Below, one piece after another: positions 42,916 through 52,027 of a stretch of DNA of 64,000 nt. Every line of letters begins with the position of its first letter. Position 1 is the stretch's first letter. The translations under genes were made by a program, and so were the position numbers. The notes below the pieces were generated by a model. It ran no database searches and was not told the DNA's origin. It saw only the letters and a list, made by a program, of their open reading frames with translations. The DNA lies in NCBI RefSeq assembly GCF_900683735.1, contig NZ_LR215979.1, forward strand, positions 124,001 to 188,000. The letters run 5' to 3'. Source of the stretch: Fusobacterium ulcerans ATCC 49185. Lineage in GTDB: Bacteria > Fusobacteriota > Fusobacteriia > Fusobacteriales > Fusobacteriaceae.

Positions 42916-43434
42916 ATGAGAAAGATTTTTATTTGGATAATTTCAATCTTTTTTTTGACAGGATGTTCTAATTTGATAAATAAAAAAGTTGAAAATGAGT
43001 ATGAAAAACAATATGTATACTTATATGAAAACTGGGAATTGGAAAATCTTAAAAAACAACTTAATGAGAACAAAATGACTCAAGGGGAAAATTCCTTGAT
43101 TATTAAGTATCAAAAGTTATTAACTGAAAGAGAAAAAGATAAAATCGCTCTAGAAACATTGATAGAGAAGATAAAGATAGATTTACAAAAGGGTGATACA
43201 GAAAGTTTACAGAAAACGCTTAATTTTTCTTTGAAGAATGTTTTTTTAGGGAATGAAATAGAAAAAATAGATTTTTCCCAAATGAATATATTTGTTACTA
43301 AGCCAAAATTTTATAAGAAAAACGCTAGTAATATAACTGCATTTAATTTTGAAGATAGAACTATATACTTTGATGTAAAATTTTTATTAGAAAAAGGGGA
43401 ATGGAAAATAACAGAATTTAAAGAGAGAAGGTGA
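42916..43434 (+). CDS. Hypothetical lipoprotein
   Basis: A 172-residue protein with a lipoprotein signal peptide (MRKIFIWIISIFFLTGC; Cys17 would be lipidated). The start at 42916 has AGGTG about nine bases upstream; an in-frame GTG at 42904 gives a longer, less likely N-terminus. The mature part is charged and helical up to about residue 110 (ENEYEKQYVYLYENWELENL, LLTEREKDKIALETLIEKI), then beta-like to the end (ITAFNFEDRTIYFDVKFLLEKGEWKITEF). It is followed after 7 bases by the anti-sigma-type kinase gene, so it may be the sensory or envelope member of that module. No family recognised. Confidence 0.72.
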   Translation: MRKIFIWIISIFFLTGCSNLINKKVENEYEKQYVYLYENWELENLKKQLNENKMTQGENSLIIKYQKLLTEREKDKIALETLIEKIKIDLQKGDTESLQKTLNFSLKNVFLGNEIEKIDFSQMNIFVTKPKFYKKNASNITAFNFEDRTIYFDVKFLLEKGEWKITEFKERR

Positions 43435-43441
43435 TAGGAGA

Positions 43442-43834
43442 GTGAAAAATATCATTAGGATGTCAATCCCATCTTCTTTAGAGAATTTATCTCTTATTAG
43501 AGCTTTGGTAAAAACTTATTTAGAAGTTCAACATATAAATGAGAAAGATATATTTCAGCTGTTGTCTGTGGTAGATGAACTTTCAACAAATGTGGTGGAA
43601 CATGGATATAAGTATAAGCCAGGAGACATTATTCTAGAAATACAGAAATCAAATGATGTAATACAATTGATAGTGGAAGATAATGGAATCGGTTTTGATG
43701 AGGAAAAATTGAGTAAAGAAGAAGGCGGGATGGGGCTGTATATAGCAAGAGCCATAGCTGACAATTTTAAAATTGAAAAAAAATTGAATGGAACACTTTT
43801 TAAGATAGAAAAGAGAATTAAGGAGGCTGTATAA
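43442..43834 (+). CDS. RsbW/SpoIIAB-type anti-sigma kinase (HATPase)
   Basis: A 130-residue GHKL ATPase starting at GTG with GATAGGAGA just upstream. The N box is LLSVVDELSTNVVEHGYK near residue 40, the G1 box is VEDNGIGFDEEKL near 79, and the G2 box is GGMGLYIARAIADNF near 98. These match the serine kinases that phosphorylate STAS-domain anti-anti-sigma factors. The next gene encodes such a STAS protein four bases downstream. No sigma factor gene follows, so the target is unknown; it could be a sigma factor elsewhere or a different partner. The family call is secure. Confidence 0.88.
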   Translation: MKNIIRMSIPSSLENLSLIRALVKTYLEVQHINEKDIFQLLSVVDELSTNVVEHGYKYKPGDIILEIQKSNDVIQLIVEDNGIGFDEEKLSKEEGGMGLYIARAIADNFKIEKKLNGTLFKIEKRIKEAV

Positions 43835-43837
43835 AAA

Positions 43838-44185
43838 ATGGTAGAAAATTTTGATATAATCGAAAAAAATGTTGGGGATATAAAAGTTATAAAAGTAGTT
43901 GGAGAATTAGATGCTTTAGTAGCTCCAAAATTAAAAGAAAGAATAACAAAGCTTGTTGAGATGGACACAATAAAATTCATAATCGATTTTGAAGAATTAG
44001 TTCACATAAACAGTCTGGCTATGGGAATCCTAAGAGGAAAATTAAGAGTAGTAAAAGAAATAGGTGGGGACATCAAACTTATAAAATTAAACGAGAATAT
44101 TAAGACTATATTTGAAATGATAGGATTAGACGAAATATTCGAAATATACGAAACAGAAGATGAGGCAGTAGAAAGCTTCAAATAA
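43838..44185 (+). CDS. STAS-domain anti-anti-sigma factor (RsbV/SpoIIAA type)
   Basis: A 115-residue single STAS domain. It begins DIIEKNVGDIKVIKVVGELDALVAP and has the phosphorylation loop FEELVHINSLAMGIL. Aligned with SpoIIAA (MDSSGLGV, phosphorylated on Ser58), Ser59 is kept here. The preceding Asp is replaced by Asn and the SG pair by LA, so phosphorylation may be tuned differently. AGGAGGC precedes the ATG and the gene follows the kinase by 4 bases. It is the classic partner of the RsbW-like protein. The downstream gene is rny, with only 28 bases between. Confidence 0.88.
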   Translation: MVENFDIIEKNVGDIKVIKVVGELDALVAPKLKERITKLVEMDTIKFIIDFEELVHINSLAMGILRGKLRVVKEIGGDIKLIKLNENIKTIFEMIGLDEIFEIYETEDEAVESFK

Positions 44186-44213
44186 AAATAAAAAAATGGA
44201 GAAAGGATAAATT

Positions 44214-45779
44214 ATGAATATAGGAATAAGTATAGGATTGGCGATAATCGGACTTAGTATCATCATTTCACTGATGTATAAAAAGTCTGTTATAGATAAA
44301 AAAATAAATGAGTTAAATGACTTAGAAGATGAGGTTACAAAATCAAAAATAAAAGCTAAAGAAATAATAGAATTAGCTGAAAAAGAAGCATTAGCAAAGG
44401 GAAAAGAGATAGAGTTAAAAGCTAAAGAGCATGTGTATCAATTAAAAGAGGAAGCTGAAAGAGAGATAAAAAACTCTAAGAATGAACTTCTTCAAAAGGA
44501 AGCAAGACTTACTAAAAAAGAGGAAACTCTTGATAATAAGATAGAAAAATTAGAAGTTAAGAGTCAGGAACTTGAAAAAACAACTGAAGAACTTGAGTTA
44601 AAAAGAGAAGAAATAGATAAAATAAGATTACAGCAGGAAAATGAACTTGAAAGAATATCAGGACTTTCAAAAGTGGAAGCAAGAGATATCCTTATAGCAA
44701 AATTGAGAGATGATCTTACTCATGAAACTGCAGTAGCTATTAAAGAGTATGAGTGTAAACTTGAAGATGAAAAAGACAGAATATCTAGAAGAATACTTTC
44801 AACTTCTATTGGTAAAGCATCAGCTGATTATGTGGTAGATGCAACTGTTTCAGTTGTAAACCTTCCTAATGATGAAATGAAAGGAAGAATAATTGGAAGA
44901 GAAGGAAGAAATATTAGAGCTATTGAAGCTTTAACAGGTGTAGATATTATAATAGATGATACTCCAGAAGCAGTAGTACTTTCTAGTTTTGATGGAGTAA
45001 AAAGAGAAATAGCAAGAATAGCTATAGAAAAACTTATTACTGATGGAAGAATTCATCCTGGTAAAATTGAAGAAGTAGTAAATAAAGCTAAAAAAGAAAT
45101 AGAGAAAGAAATAGTGGATGCTGGAGAAGAAGCATTAATCGAATTAGGAATACCAGCAATGCACCCTGAAGTAATAAGAACTTTAGGAAGATTGAAATTC
45201 AGAACAAGTTATGGACAAAATGTACTTACTCATTCAATCGAGGTAGCTAAATTATCAGCTAACCTAGCAGCTGAGATAGGTGCAGATACAGAATTGGCAA
45301 AAAGAGCAGGACTTTTACACGATATAGGAAAAGTTCTTGAAAATGATATAGAAGCTTCTCATGCTATTATTGGTGGAGAATTTTTAAGAAAATTTGGAGA
45401 GAAATCAGATGTAATAAATGCTGTTATGGCTCATCATAATGAAGTAGAGTTTGAAACTGTTGAAGCTATACTTGTACAAGCAGCAGATGCTATATCAGCA
45501 TCAAGACCAGGAGCAAGAAGAGAAACTCTTACTGCTTATCTAAAAAGACTGGAAAATTTAGAAGAAATAGCAAATTCATTTAATGGAGTTGAATCATCTT
45601 ATGCTATACAAGCTGGAAGAGAAATCAGAATAATAATTAATCCAGATTCTATAAGTGATGATGCAGCAACTAAAATGTCTAGAGATGTAGCTAAGAAAAT
45701 TGAGGAAACAATGCAGTATCCTGGACAAATAAAAGTAACTATTGTTAGAGAAACTAGAGCAGTAGAATACGCTAAATAA
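44214..45779 (+). CDS. rny: Ribonuclease Y
   Basis: A 521-residue membrane-bound endoribonuclease that starts mRNA decay. It has an N-terminal membrane helix (ISIGLAIIGLSIIISLMYK) and a long charged coiled coil from about 25 to 205. A KH domain follows with GRIIGREGRNIRAIEALTG near residue 225, then an HD domain with the catalytic pair in GLLHDIGKVLE. The length matches the family. AGAAAGG precedes the ATG. It is adjacent to the ymdB gene, the same pairing as in Bacillus. Secure. Confidence 0.97.
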   Translation: MNIGISIGLAIIGLSIIISLMYKKSVIDKKINELNDLEDEVTKSKIKAKEIIELAEKEALAKGKEIELKAKEHVYQLKEEAEREIKNSKNELLQKEARLTKKEETLDNKIEKLEVKSQELEKTTEELELKREEIDKIRLQQENELERISGLSKVEARDILIAKLRDDLTHETAVAIKEYECKLEDEKDRISRRILSTSIGKASADYVVDATVSVVNLPNDEMKGRIIGREGRNIRAIEALTGVDIIIDDTPEAVVLSSFDGVKREIARIAIEKLITDGRIHPGKIEEVVNKAKKEIEKEIVDAGEEALIELGIPAMHPEVIRTLGRLKFRTSYGQNVLTHSIEVAKLSANLAAEIGADTELAKRAGLLHDIGKVLENDIEASHAIIGGEFLRKFGEKSDVINAVMAHHNEVEFETVEAILVQAADAISASRPGARRETLTAYLKRLENLEEIANSFNGVESSYAIQAGREIRIIINPDSISDDAATKMSRDVAKKIEETMQYPGQIKVTIVRETRAVEYAK

Positions 45780-45805
45780 GAAAAAAATGTAATAGAAAAT
45801 AATCG

Positions 45806-45845
45806 CCCCACTGAAATATATGTTTAATATTTTAGTGGGGTTTTA
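45806..45845 (+). terminator. Rho-independent terminator after rny
   Basis: CCCCACTGAAATAT (45806-45819) pairs with ATATTTTAGTGGGG (45827-45840), with one G-T, followed by TTTT. Confidence 0.9.
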
Positions 45846-45906
45846 AAATTAGAGAAAAAATGATATAATTTGTGTTGGATAAAACGTTATAGAAAGAAGG
45901 ACGAAA

Positions 45907-46698
45907 ATGAAAGTTTTAATAGTTGGAGATATAGTAGGAAATCCAGGAAGAGAAACATTAAAAACATATTTAGAAAGAAAGAAAAAAGATTATGATTTAG
46001 TTATAGTAAATGGAGAAAACTCAGCAGCAGGATTTGGAATAACAGGTAAACTGGCAGATCAATTATTTGGCTGGGGTTGTGATGTTATAACTGGAGGAAA
46101 TCATATCTGGGATAAAAAAGAATTCTATGATTACCTTGATAAAACAGATAAGGTATTAAGACCAGCAAATTACCCAGATGGAGTACCAGGAGTAGGACAC
46201 ACTATAGTAAAGGATAGAAATGGAAATAAAGTTGGGATTATATCTCTTCAAGGAAGAGTTTTTATGCCGCCTATTGACTGTCCATTTAAAAAAGCAAAAG
46301 AACTGATAGAAGAGATAAAAAAAGAAACAAAAATTATCATAATAGATTTTCATGCTGAAGCTACATCAGAAAAAATAGCTATGGGATGGCATGTAGATGG
46401 ATATGCTTCAGTAATATATGGAACACATACACATATTCAGACAGCAGATAATAAGATACTTCCAGAAGGAACAGGATACATAACTGATGTAGGTATGACT
46501 GGTTCAGATAATGGAGTTATAGGAATGTCTGTTGAGTCAATACTTCCAAAGTTTTTAAATGCACTTCCTCAGAGATTTGAAATAGCTGAAGGAAACGAAA
46601 GATTAAATGGAATAGAAGTAGAGATAGATATGGAAACAGGAGAATGTAAAAGTATAGAGAGAATAAATAAATCACTTACTGAAATAAGTTTTAGTTAA
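45907..46698 (+). CDS. ymdB: YmdB family metallophosphoesterase (2',3'-cNMP-type)
   Basis: A 263-residue enzyme of the TIGR00282 family. The metal-binding Asp/Asn/His motifs are GDIVGNPGRETL at the start, VNGENSAAGFGI, GGNHIWDKKE, DFHAEATSEK and YGTHTHIQTAD with its His residues. Characterised members hydrolyse cyclic nucleotide monophosphates and influence biofilm formation, and interact with RNase Y in B. subtilis; rny is directly upstream here. AGAAGGACG precedes the ATG. The TAA of this gene overlaps an in-frame ATG of the next by one base (TAATG). Confidence 0.93.
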   Translation: MKVLIVGDIVGNPGRETLKTYLERKKKDYDLVIVNGENSAAGFGITGKLADQLFGWGCDVITGGNHIWDKKEFYDYLDKTDKVLRPANYPDGVPGVGHTIVKDRNGNKVGIISLQGRVFMPPIDCPFKKAKELIEEIKKETKIIIIDFHAEATSEKIAMGWHVDGYASVIYGTHTHIQTADNKILPEGTGYITDVGMTGSDNGVIGMSVESILPKFLNALPQRFEIAEGNERLNGIEVEIDMETGECKSIERINKSLTEISFS

Positions 46699-46709
46699 TG
46701 GAGATGAGA

Positions 46710-47642
46710 ATGAAAGTAGTAGAAATAAAAGTAATTTATGAAAGTGACAATATAGAAAAAGCTACAAAAGAAATATCAGATATATTTTATGATTTTGGAG
46801 TTACAGGATTAAAGATAGAGGAACCTCTTTCTCATAAAAATCCATTAGACTTTTATAAAAATGAAAAAGATTTTTTAATGGTGGATCATGCTATATCAGC
46901 TTATTTTCCATTGAATCCATATTCTGAAAAAAGAAAAATTGCTATATTAGAAAGATTTCAAGAGCAATTTTCAGAAAGAGATGATATAATATATACTGTT
47001 GATTTTTATGAATATGATGAGGAAGATTATCAAAACAGCTGGAAGAAATATCTTTTTCCTGAAAAAGTGAGTGAAAAGTTTGTAGTTAAACCTACTTGGA
47101 GAGAGTATGAACCAGAAAGTGATGAACTTATAATAGAACTTGATCCAGGAAGAGCCTTTGGAACAGGATCACACCCTACAACATCTCTTTGTCTTAAATT
47201 AATGGAAGAAAACATTAAAGAGGGGGACAGTGTTATAGATGTAGGAACAGGGTCAGGGATATTGATGATAGCAGCTGACAGACTTGGGGCTTCTGAGATA
47301 TATGGAACAGATATTGATGAACTAGCTGTAGAATCAGCAAAAGAAAATCTTGAACTTAATAAAATAGATGAAAATAAAGCTAAAGTATTTAAAGGTGATC
47401 TCATATCTGTAGTTGAAGATAAAAAATTTGATGTAGTAGTAGCTAATATATTGGCAGATGTACTTTTAATTCTGCTGAATGATATATCTAAAGTAGTAAA
47501 AAAAGATGGATTAATAATTTTTTCTGGTATTATTGAAGATAAATGCGAAATTTTGAAAAAAGAAGTAGAGGCATTAGGATTTAAGGTATTGGAAATAAAA
47601 GCTGATAAAGAATGGAGAGCAATGCTTATAAAAGCTAATTAA
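46710..47642 (+). CDS. prmA: Ribosomal protein L11 methyltransferase
   Basis: A 310-residue SAM-dependent methyltransferase that trimethylates L11. The N-terminal substrate-recognition domain is about 120 residues, followed by the catalytic domain with the SAM motif DVGTGSGILMIAA near residue 172 and DVVVANILADVLLILL in place of the usual VxNILA motif. The GRAFGTGSHPTTSL segment is also typical. The start at 46710 is preceded by GGAGATGAG; the ATG at 46698 overlaps the upstream stop codon and lacks a ribosome site. Secure. Confidence 0.94.
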   Translation: MKVVEIKVIYESDNIEKATKEISDIFYDFGVTGLKIEEPLSHKNPLDFYKNEKDFLMVDHAISAYFPLNPYSEKRKIAILERFQEQFSERDDIIYTVDFYEYDEEDYQNSWKKYLFPEKVSEKFVVKPTWREYEPESDELIIELDPGRAFGTGSHPTTSLCLKLMEENIKEGDSVIDVGTGSGILMIAADRLGASEIYGTDIDELAVESAKENLELNKIDENKAKVFKGDLISVVEDKKFDVVVANILADVLLILLNDISKVVKKDGLIIFSGIIEDKCEILKKEVEALGFKVLEIKADKEWRAMLIKAN

Positions 47643-47657
47643 TAATCAGGGGGAAAA

Positions 47658-48317
47658 ATGGAAGAATTCATAGTAACAGTAGATGGACCAGCAGGAAGCG
47701 GGAAAAGTACAATAGCTAAAATAGTTGCAGCTAAATATGGACTTACATATTTAGATACAGGAGCAATGTACAGAATGATTGCTCTTTATGCTTTGGAAAA
47801 CGGTGTAAATCTTGAAGATGAAAAAAGTGTAGAGGCAATGCTGGAAAATACAAAACTGGATATTGTAGGAAATAAATTTTTTCTTAATGGAAAAGATGTG
47901 TCAGAAGAAATAAGAACTCCTGAAGTGAGTGGAATAGTTTCTCCAGTGGCAGCAATAAAAGCTGTAAGAGTAAAACTGGTAGAATTGCAAAGAGAAATAA
48001 GCAAAGGAAAGAAAACTATTTTAGATGGAAGAGATATTGGAACTGTGGTTTTCCCAAATGCACAAGTGAAGATATTTTTAGTTGCTTCACCAGAAGAGAG
48101 AGCAAGAAGAAGACTTAATGAATATAAAGAAAAAGGGATAGAAGCTGATTTTGAATCTGTGATAACTTCTATAAAAGAAAGAGATCATATAGATTCTACA
48201 AGAAAAGAAAGCCCTCTTATGAAAGCAGATGATGCTGTGGAAATAGACAGCAGTGTAATGACAATAGATGAAGTAGTTCAAGCTATATCTGAATGCATAG
48301 ACAAGAAGGTAAATTAA
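47658..48317 (+). CDS. cmk: Cytidylate kinase
   Basis: A 219-residue (d)CMP kinase. The P-loop is DGPAGSGKSTIAK at residues 8-20, the NMP-binding region includes LDTGAMYRMIAL, and the lid contains LDGRDIGTVVFPNA and RARRRLNEYKEKG. Residues match the bacterial type I/II enzyme. AGGGGGAAAA precedes the ATG. It is tightly spaced with waaA (the waaA ATG follows its stop codon at once). Secure. Confidence 0.96.
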   Translation: MEEFIVTVDGPAGSGKSTIAKIVAAKYGLTYLDTGAMYRMIALYALENGVNLEDEKSVEAMLENTKLDIVGNKFFLNGKDVSEEIRTPEVSGIVSPVAAIKAVRVKLVELQREISKGKKTILDGRDIGTVVFPNAQVKIFLVASPEERARRRLNEYKEKGIEADFESVITSIKERDHIDSTRKESPLMKADDAVEIDSSVMTIDEVVQAISECIDKKVN

Positions 48318-49559
48318 ATGTTGTACAATATTTTAAGAGCTTTAATTATGCCGTTTTTATATGTGTATATGCTTGTAAATAAAGAAAAAAAAGAATTTTT
48401 TCATAAGAGAATAAATCAGAATATAGATATATTAAAAAAAGAGGAATATATTTGGGTGCATTGTTCTTCAGTAGGAGAAGTGAATCTTTCAGAAGCATTA
48501 GTAAAAAAAATACTATCTGAAAGAAAAGAAAGAATATTTCTTACAGTAATGACAGATACTGGGATGGGAACAGCAAAAGAGAAATATAAAAACAGTGAAA
48601 GAGTAGATATACTATATTTTCCTTTAGATGATAAAAAAATCATAAAAAATATACTTGAAAGAATAAAAATGAGAATACTTATTCTTATTGAAACTGAAAT
48701 ATGGCCAAATCTTATCAATGAATGTCATAAAAAAGGGAAAGTAATAGTAGTTAATGGAAGAATATCAGATAGAAGTTTTGGAAGATATGAAAAATTAAGT
48801 TTTTATCTTAGAGGACTTTTTGAAAATGTAGATGGATTCTATATGCAGTCAAAACTTGATAGTGAAAGAATAATTAAGATAGGAGCAGTTGCAAATAAAG
48901 TAGAAACTCTTGGAAATCTGAAATTTGATATAGACCTTGAAAGGTTTGATAAAAAGACTAAAGATGAATTGAAAAACTTTTTAGGGGTATCTGGAAGAAA
49001 AGTTTTTACTGCAGGAAGTACAAGAACTGGAGAGAATGAAGTCATTCTTGAAGTGTTCAAGAAACTTACAAACACAATACTTATACTAGTGCCAAGACAT
49101 ATTGAAAGAGTCCCTGTAATAGAGGAATTGATAAAAAAAGAGGGATTGACATACAAGAAATATAGCAAAATAGATAGTGACAATTTTGAAAAAACTGATA
49201 TAATACTTGTGGATAAAATTGGAGTATTGAGAAAGTTATACTCAATTGCTGATATAGCATTTGTTGGAGGAACGCTTGTAGATATAGGAGGACATAGTCT
49301 TTTAGAGCCGCTTTTCTATGAAAAGACACCAATATTTGGACCATACCTGCAAAATGTAAAGGATATTTCAAAAGAAATATTAAAGAAAAACATAGGTTAT
49401 AAAGTGGAAAATATAGATGAGTTTTTGGAAGCTATAAATAAAATAGAAAAAAATACTGATATGTATAAAAAAAATATAGAGGCTTTTTTTAAAGAAAACA
49501 GCAGAACAGCTGATAAAATTTTAAAAAAAATAGATAAACTTTTAGAAGTGGAGGATTAA
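48318..49559 (+). CDS. waaA: 3-deoxy-D-manno-octulosonic acid (Kdo) transferase
   Basis: A 413-residue glycosyltransferase of the GT30 family that adds Kdo to lipid A precursors on the cytosolic face of the inner membrane. A hydrophobic N-terminal segment (ILRALIMPFLYVYMLV) is followed by IWVHCSSVGEVNLSEALVK, RILILIETEIWPNLI near residue 115, VNGRISDRSFGRY, FTAGSTRTGENEVIL and the C-terminal FVGGTLVDIGGHSLLEPLFYEKTPIFGPY. Presence of this gene shows an outer membrane with lipopolysaccharide, as in Fusobacteria. The ATG follows the cmk stop directly and overlaps with trmB at the other end. Confidence 0.96.
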   Translation: MLYNILRALIMPFLYVYMLVNKEKKEFFHKRINQNIDILKKEEYIWVHCSSVGEVNLSEALVKKILSERKERIFLTVMTDTGMGTAKEKYKNSERVDILYFPLDDKKIIKNILERIKMRILILIETEIWPNLINECHKKGKVIVVNGRISDRSFGRYEKLSFYLRGLFENVDGFYMQSKLDSERIIKIGAVANKVETLGNLKFDIDLERFDKKTKDELKNFLGVSGRKVFTAGSTRTGENEVILEVFKKLTNTILILVPRHIERVPVIEELIKKEGLTYKKYSKIDSDNFEKTDIILVDKIGVLRKLYSIADIAFVGGTLVDIGGHSLLEPLFYEKTPIFGPYLQNVKDISKEILKKNIGYKVENIDEFLEAINKIEKNTDMYKKNIEAFFKENSRTADKILKKIDKLLEVED

Positions 49560-50260
49560 TGGTAAACGATAGCATAAAAGATGATTTATGGAAACATTTT
49601 TTCAAAAATCCAAGAAAAAATTATAATCCATATATATTAAGACTTCTTGACTATCCAGAGTATATTATTTTTGATAAAGAAATCATGGATTCATACAAGG
49701 GAAGATGGAAAGAGTTTTTTAAAAATGATAATCCTGTTTATCTTGAGATAGGTTCTGGAAGTGGAAACTTTGCTCAAGGTATGGCAATGAGATATCCAGA
49801 AAGAAACCATATAGGGCTTGAACTTAGATTCAAGAGGCTTGTACTTTCTGCAACTAAAGTAAAAAGAGATAACTCTAAAAATGTTTTATTTTTGAGAAGA
49901 AGAGGAGAAGAGGTACTTTCTCTTATTGCTGAAAATGAAATAGAAGGAGTATATGTAAATTTTCCTGATCCATGGGAAGAAAATGAAAAGAATAGAGTAG
50001 TACAGGAAAGTTTCTTTAAAATACTTGATGTAGTGTTAAAAAAAGGTGGGAAATTTTTCTTTAAGACTGACCATGATAAATATTATCAAGATGTCATTGA
50101 TCTTGTAAATATAATAGATGGATATGAAGTAATATATCATACACCAGATCTTCATAATAGTGAAAAAGCGGCAGATAATATTAAAACTGAATTTGAACAG
50201 CTGTTTTTATGCAAGCATAACAAAAACATCAATTATATTGAGATAGAAAAAACAAAATAA
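49559..50260 (+). CDS. trmB: tRNA (guanine-N7-)-methyltransferase
   Basis: A 233-residue SAM methyltransferase for G46 of tRNA. The SAM motif is LEIGSGSGNFAQGMA near residue 63, the KNVLFLRRRGEEVLSL segment follows, and the catalytic/tRNA-binding VNFPDPWEENEKNRVVQESF is near residue 142. The length is usual. Its ATG shares one base with the waaA stop (49559). The end segment FKTDHDKYYQDVIDLV is also typical. Secure. Confidence 0.95.
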   Translation: MVNDSIKDDLWKHFFKNPRKNYNPYILRLLDYPEYIIFDKEIMDSYKGRWKEFFKNDNPVYLEIGSGSGNFAQGMAMRYPERNHIGLELRFKRLVLSATKVKRDNSKNVLFLRRRGEEVLSLIAENEIEGVYVNFPDPWEENEKNRVVQESFFKILDVVLKKGGKFFFKTDHDKYYQDVIDLVNIIDGYEVIYHTPDLHNSEKAADNIKTEFEQLFLCKHNKNINYIEIEKTK

Positions 50261-50269
50261 CCGTAATAG

Positions 50270-51559
<1,290 letters not shown>

Positions 51560-51573
51560 TATTATATCTATAG

Positions 51574-51622
51574 AAGAGGTTGATTCAGAAGAGAATTTTA
51601 GAACTTTAATCAACCTCTTTTC
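51574..51622 (+). terminator. Rho-independent terminator after purA
   Basis: AAGAGGTTGATT (51574-51585) pairs perfectly with AATCAACCTCTT (51608-51619) and is followed by TTTTC. Confidence 0.9.
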
Positions 51623-51660
51623 TATAACTTACAAAAAATAATAATGTAAAGAAAAAACAC

Positions 51661-51689
51661 TTGACATAAATTATAAAATTTTATATAAT
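51661..51689 (+). promoter_or_regulatory. Perfect-consensus promoter of ylxM-ffh-rpsP
   Basis: TTGACA (51661-51666), exactly 17 bases, TATAAT (51684-51689). Transcription should start near 51696, only about 5-8 bases before the ylxM ATG (51701 or 51704), so the transcript would be nearly leaderless. Confidence 0.9.
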
Positions 51690-51700
51690 ACATTGGTGAT

Positions 51701-52015
51701 ATGATGGAGTTAGATGAGTTTTTAGAAGTTTCAACTCTTTTAGATTATTATAAAAATCTTCTTAGTGACAAACAGAGAGAATATCTTATAAATCATTTTG
51801 AAGATGATCTTTCGCTGTCTGAGATTGCTAAAAATAATGATGTGAGCAGACAGGCTGTTTATGATAATATCAAAAGAGGGATCAAATTATTGAAAGATTA
51901 TGAAGAAAAACTAGGTTTTCATGAAAGAGAAAAACAGGTTTATCAAGAACTTTTGGAACTAAAAAAAGATTTCAAAAAAGAAAAATTGAACGATATAATT
52001 GAAAAGCTATTTTAG
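51701..52015 (+). CDS. ylxM: YlxM-type DNA-binding protein of the SRP locus
   Basis: A 104-residue helix-turn-helix protein of the YlxM/p13 family. LSDKQREYLINHFEDDLSLSEIAKNNDVSRQAVYDNIKRG shows the whole motif between residues 22 and 60 (written here as neighbouring short pieces: SLSEIAKNND then VSRQAVYDNI). The family is always linked to ffh and stimulates SRP activity or assembly in some bacteria. It begins at 51701 (or ATG 51704) with only GGTG upstream. The rest of the protein is charged and helical. ffh starts 12 bases after its stop codon. Confidence 0.9.
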   Translation: MMELDEFLEVSTLLDYYKNLLSDKQREYLINHFEDDLSLSEIAKNNDVSRQAVYDNIKRGIKLLKDYEEKLGFHEREKQVYQELLELKKDFKKEKLNDIIEKLF

Positions 52016-52027
52016 GTAGAGGTGGAT

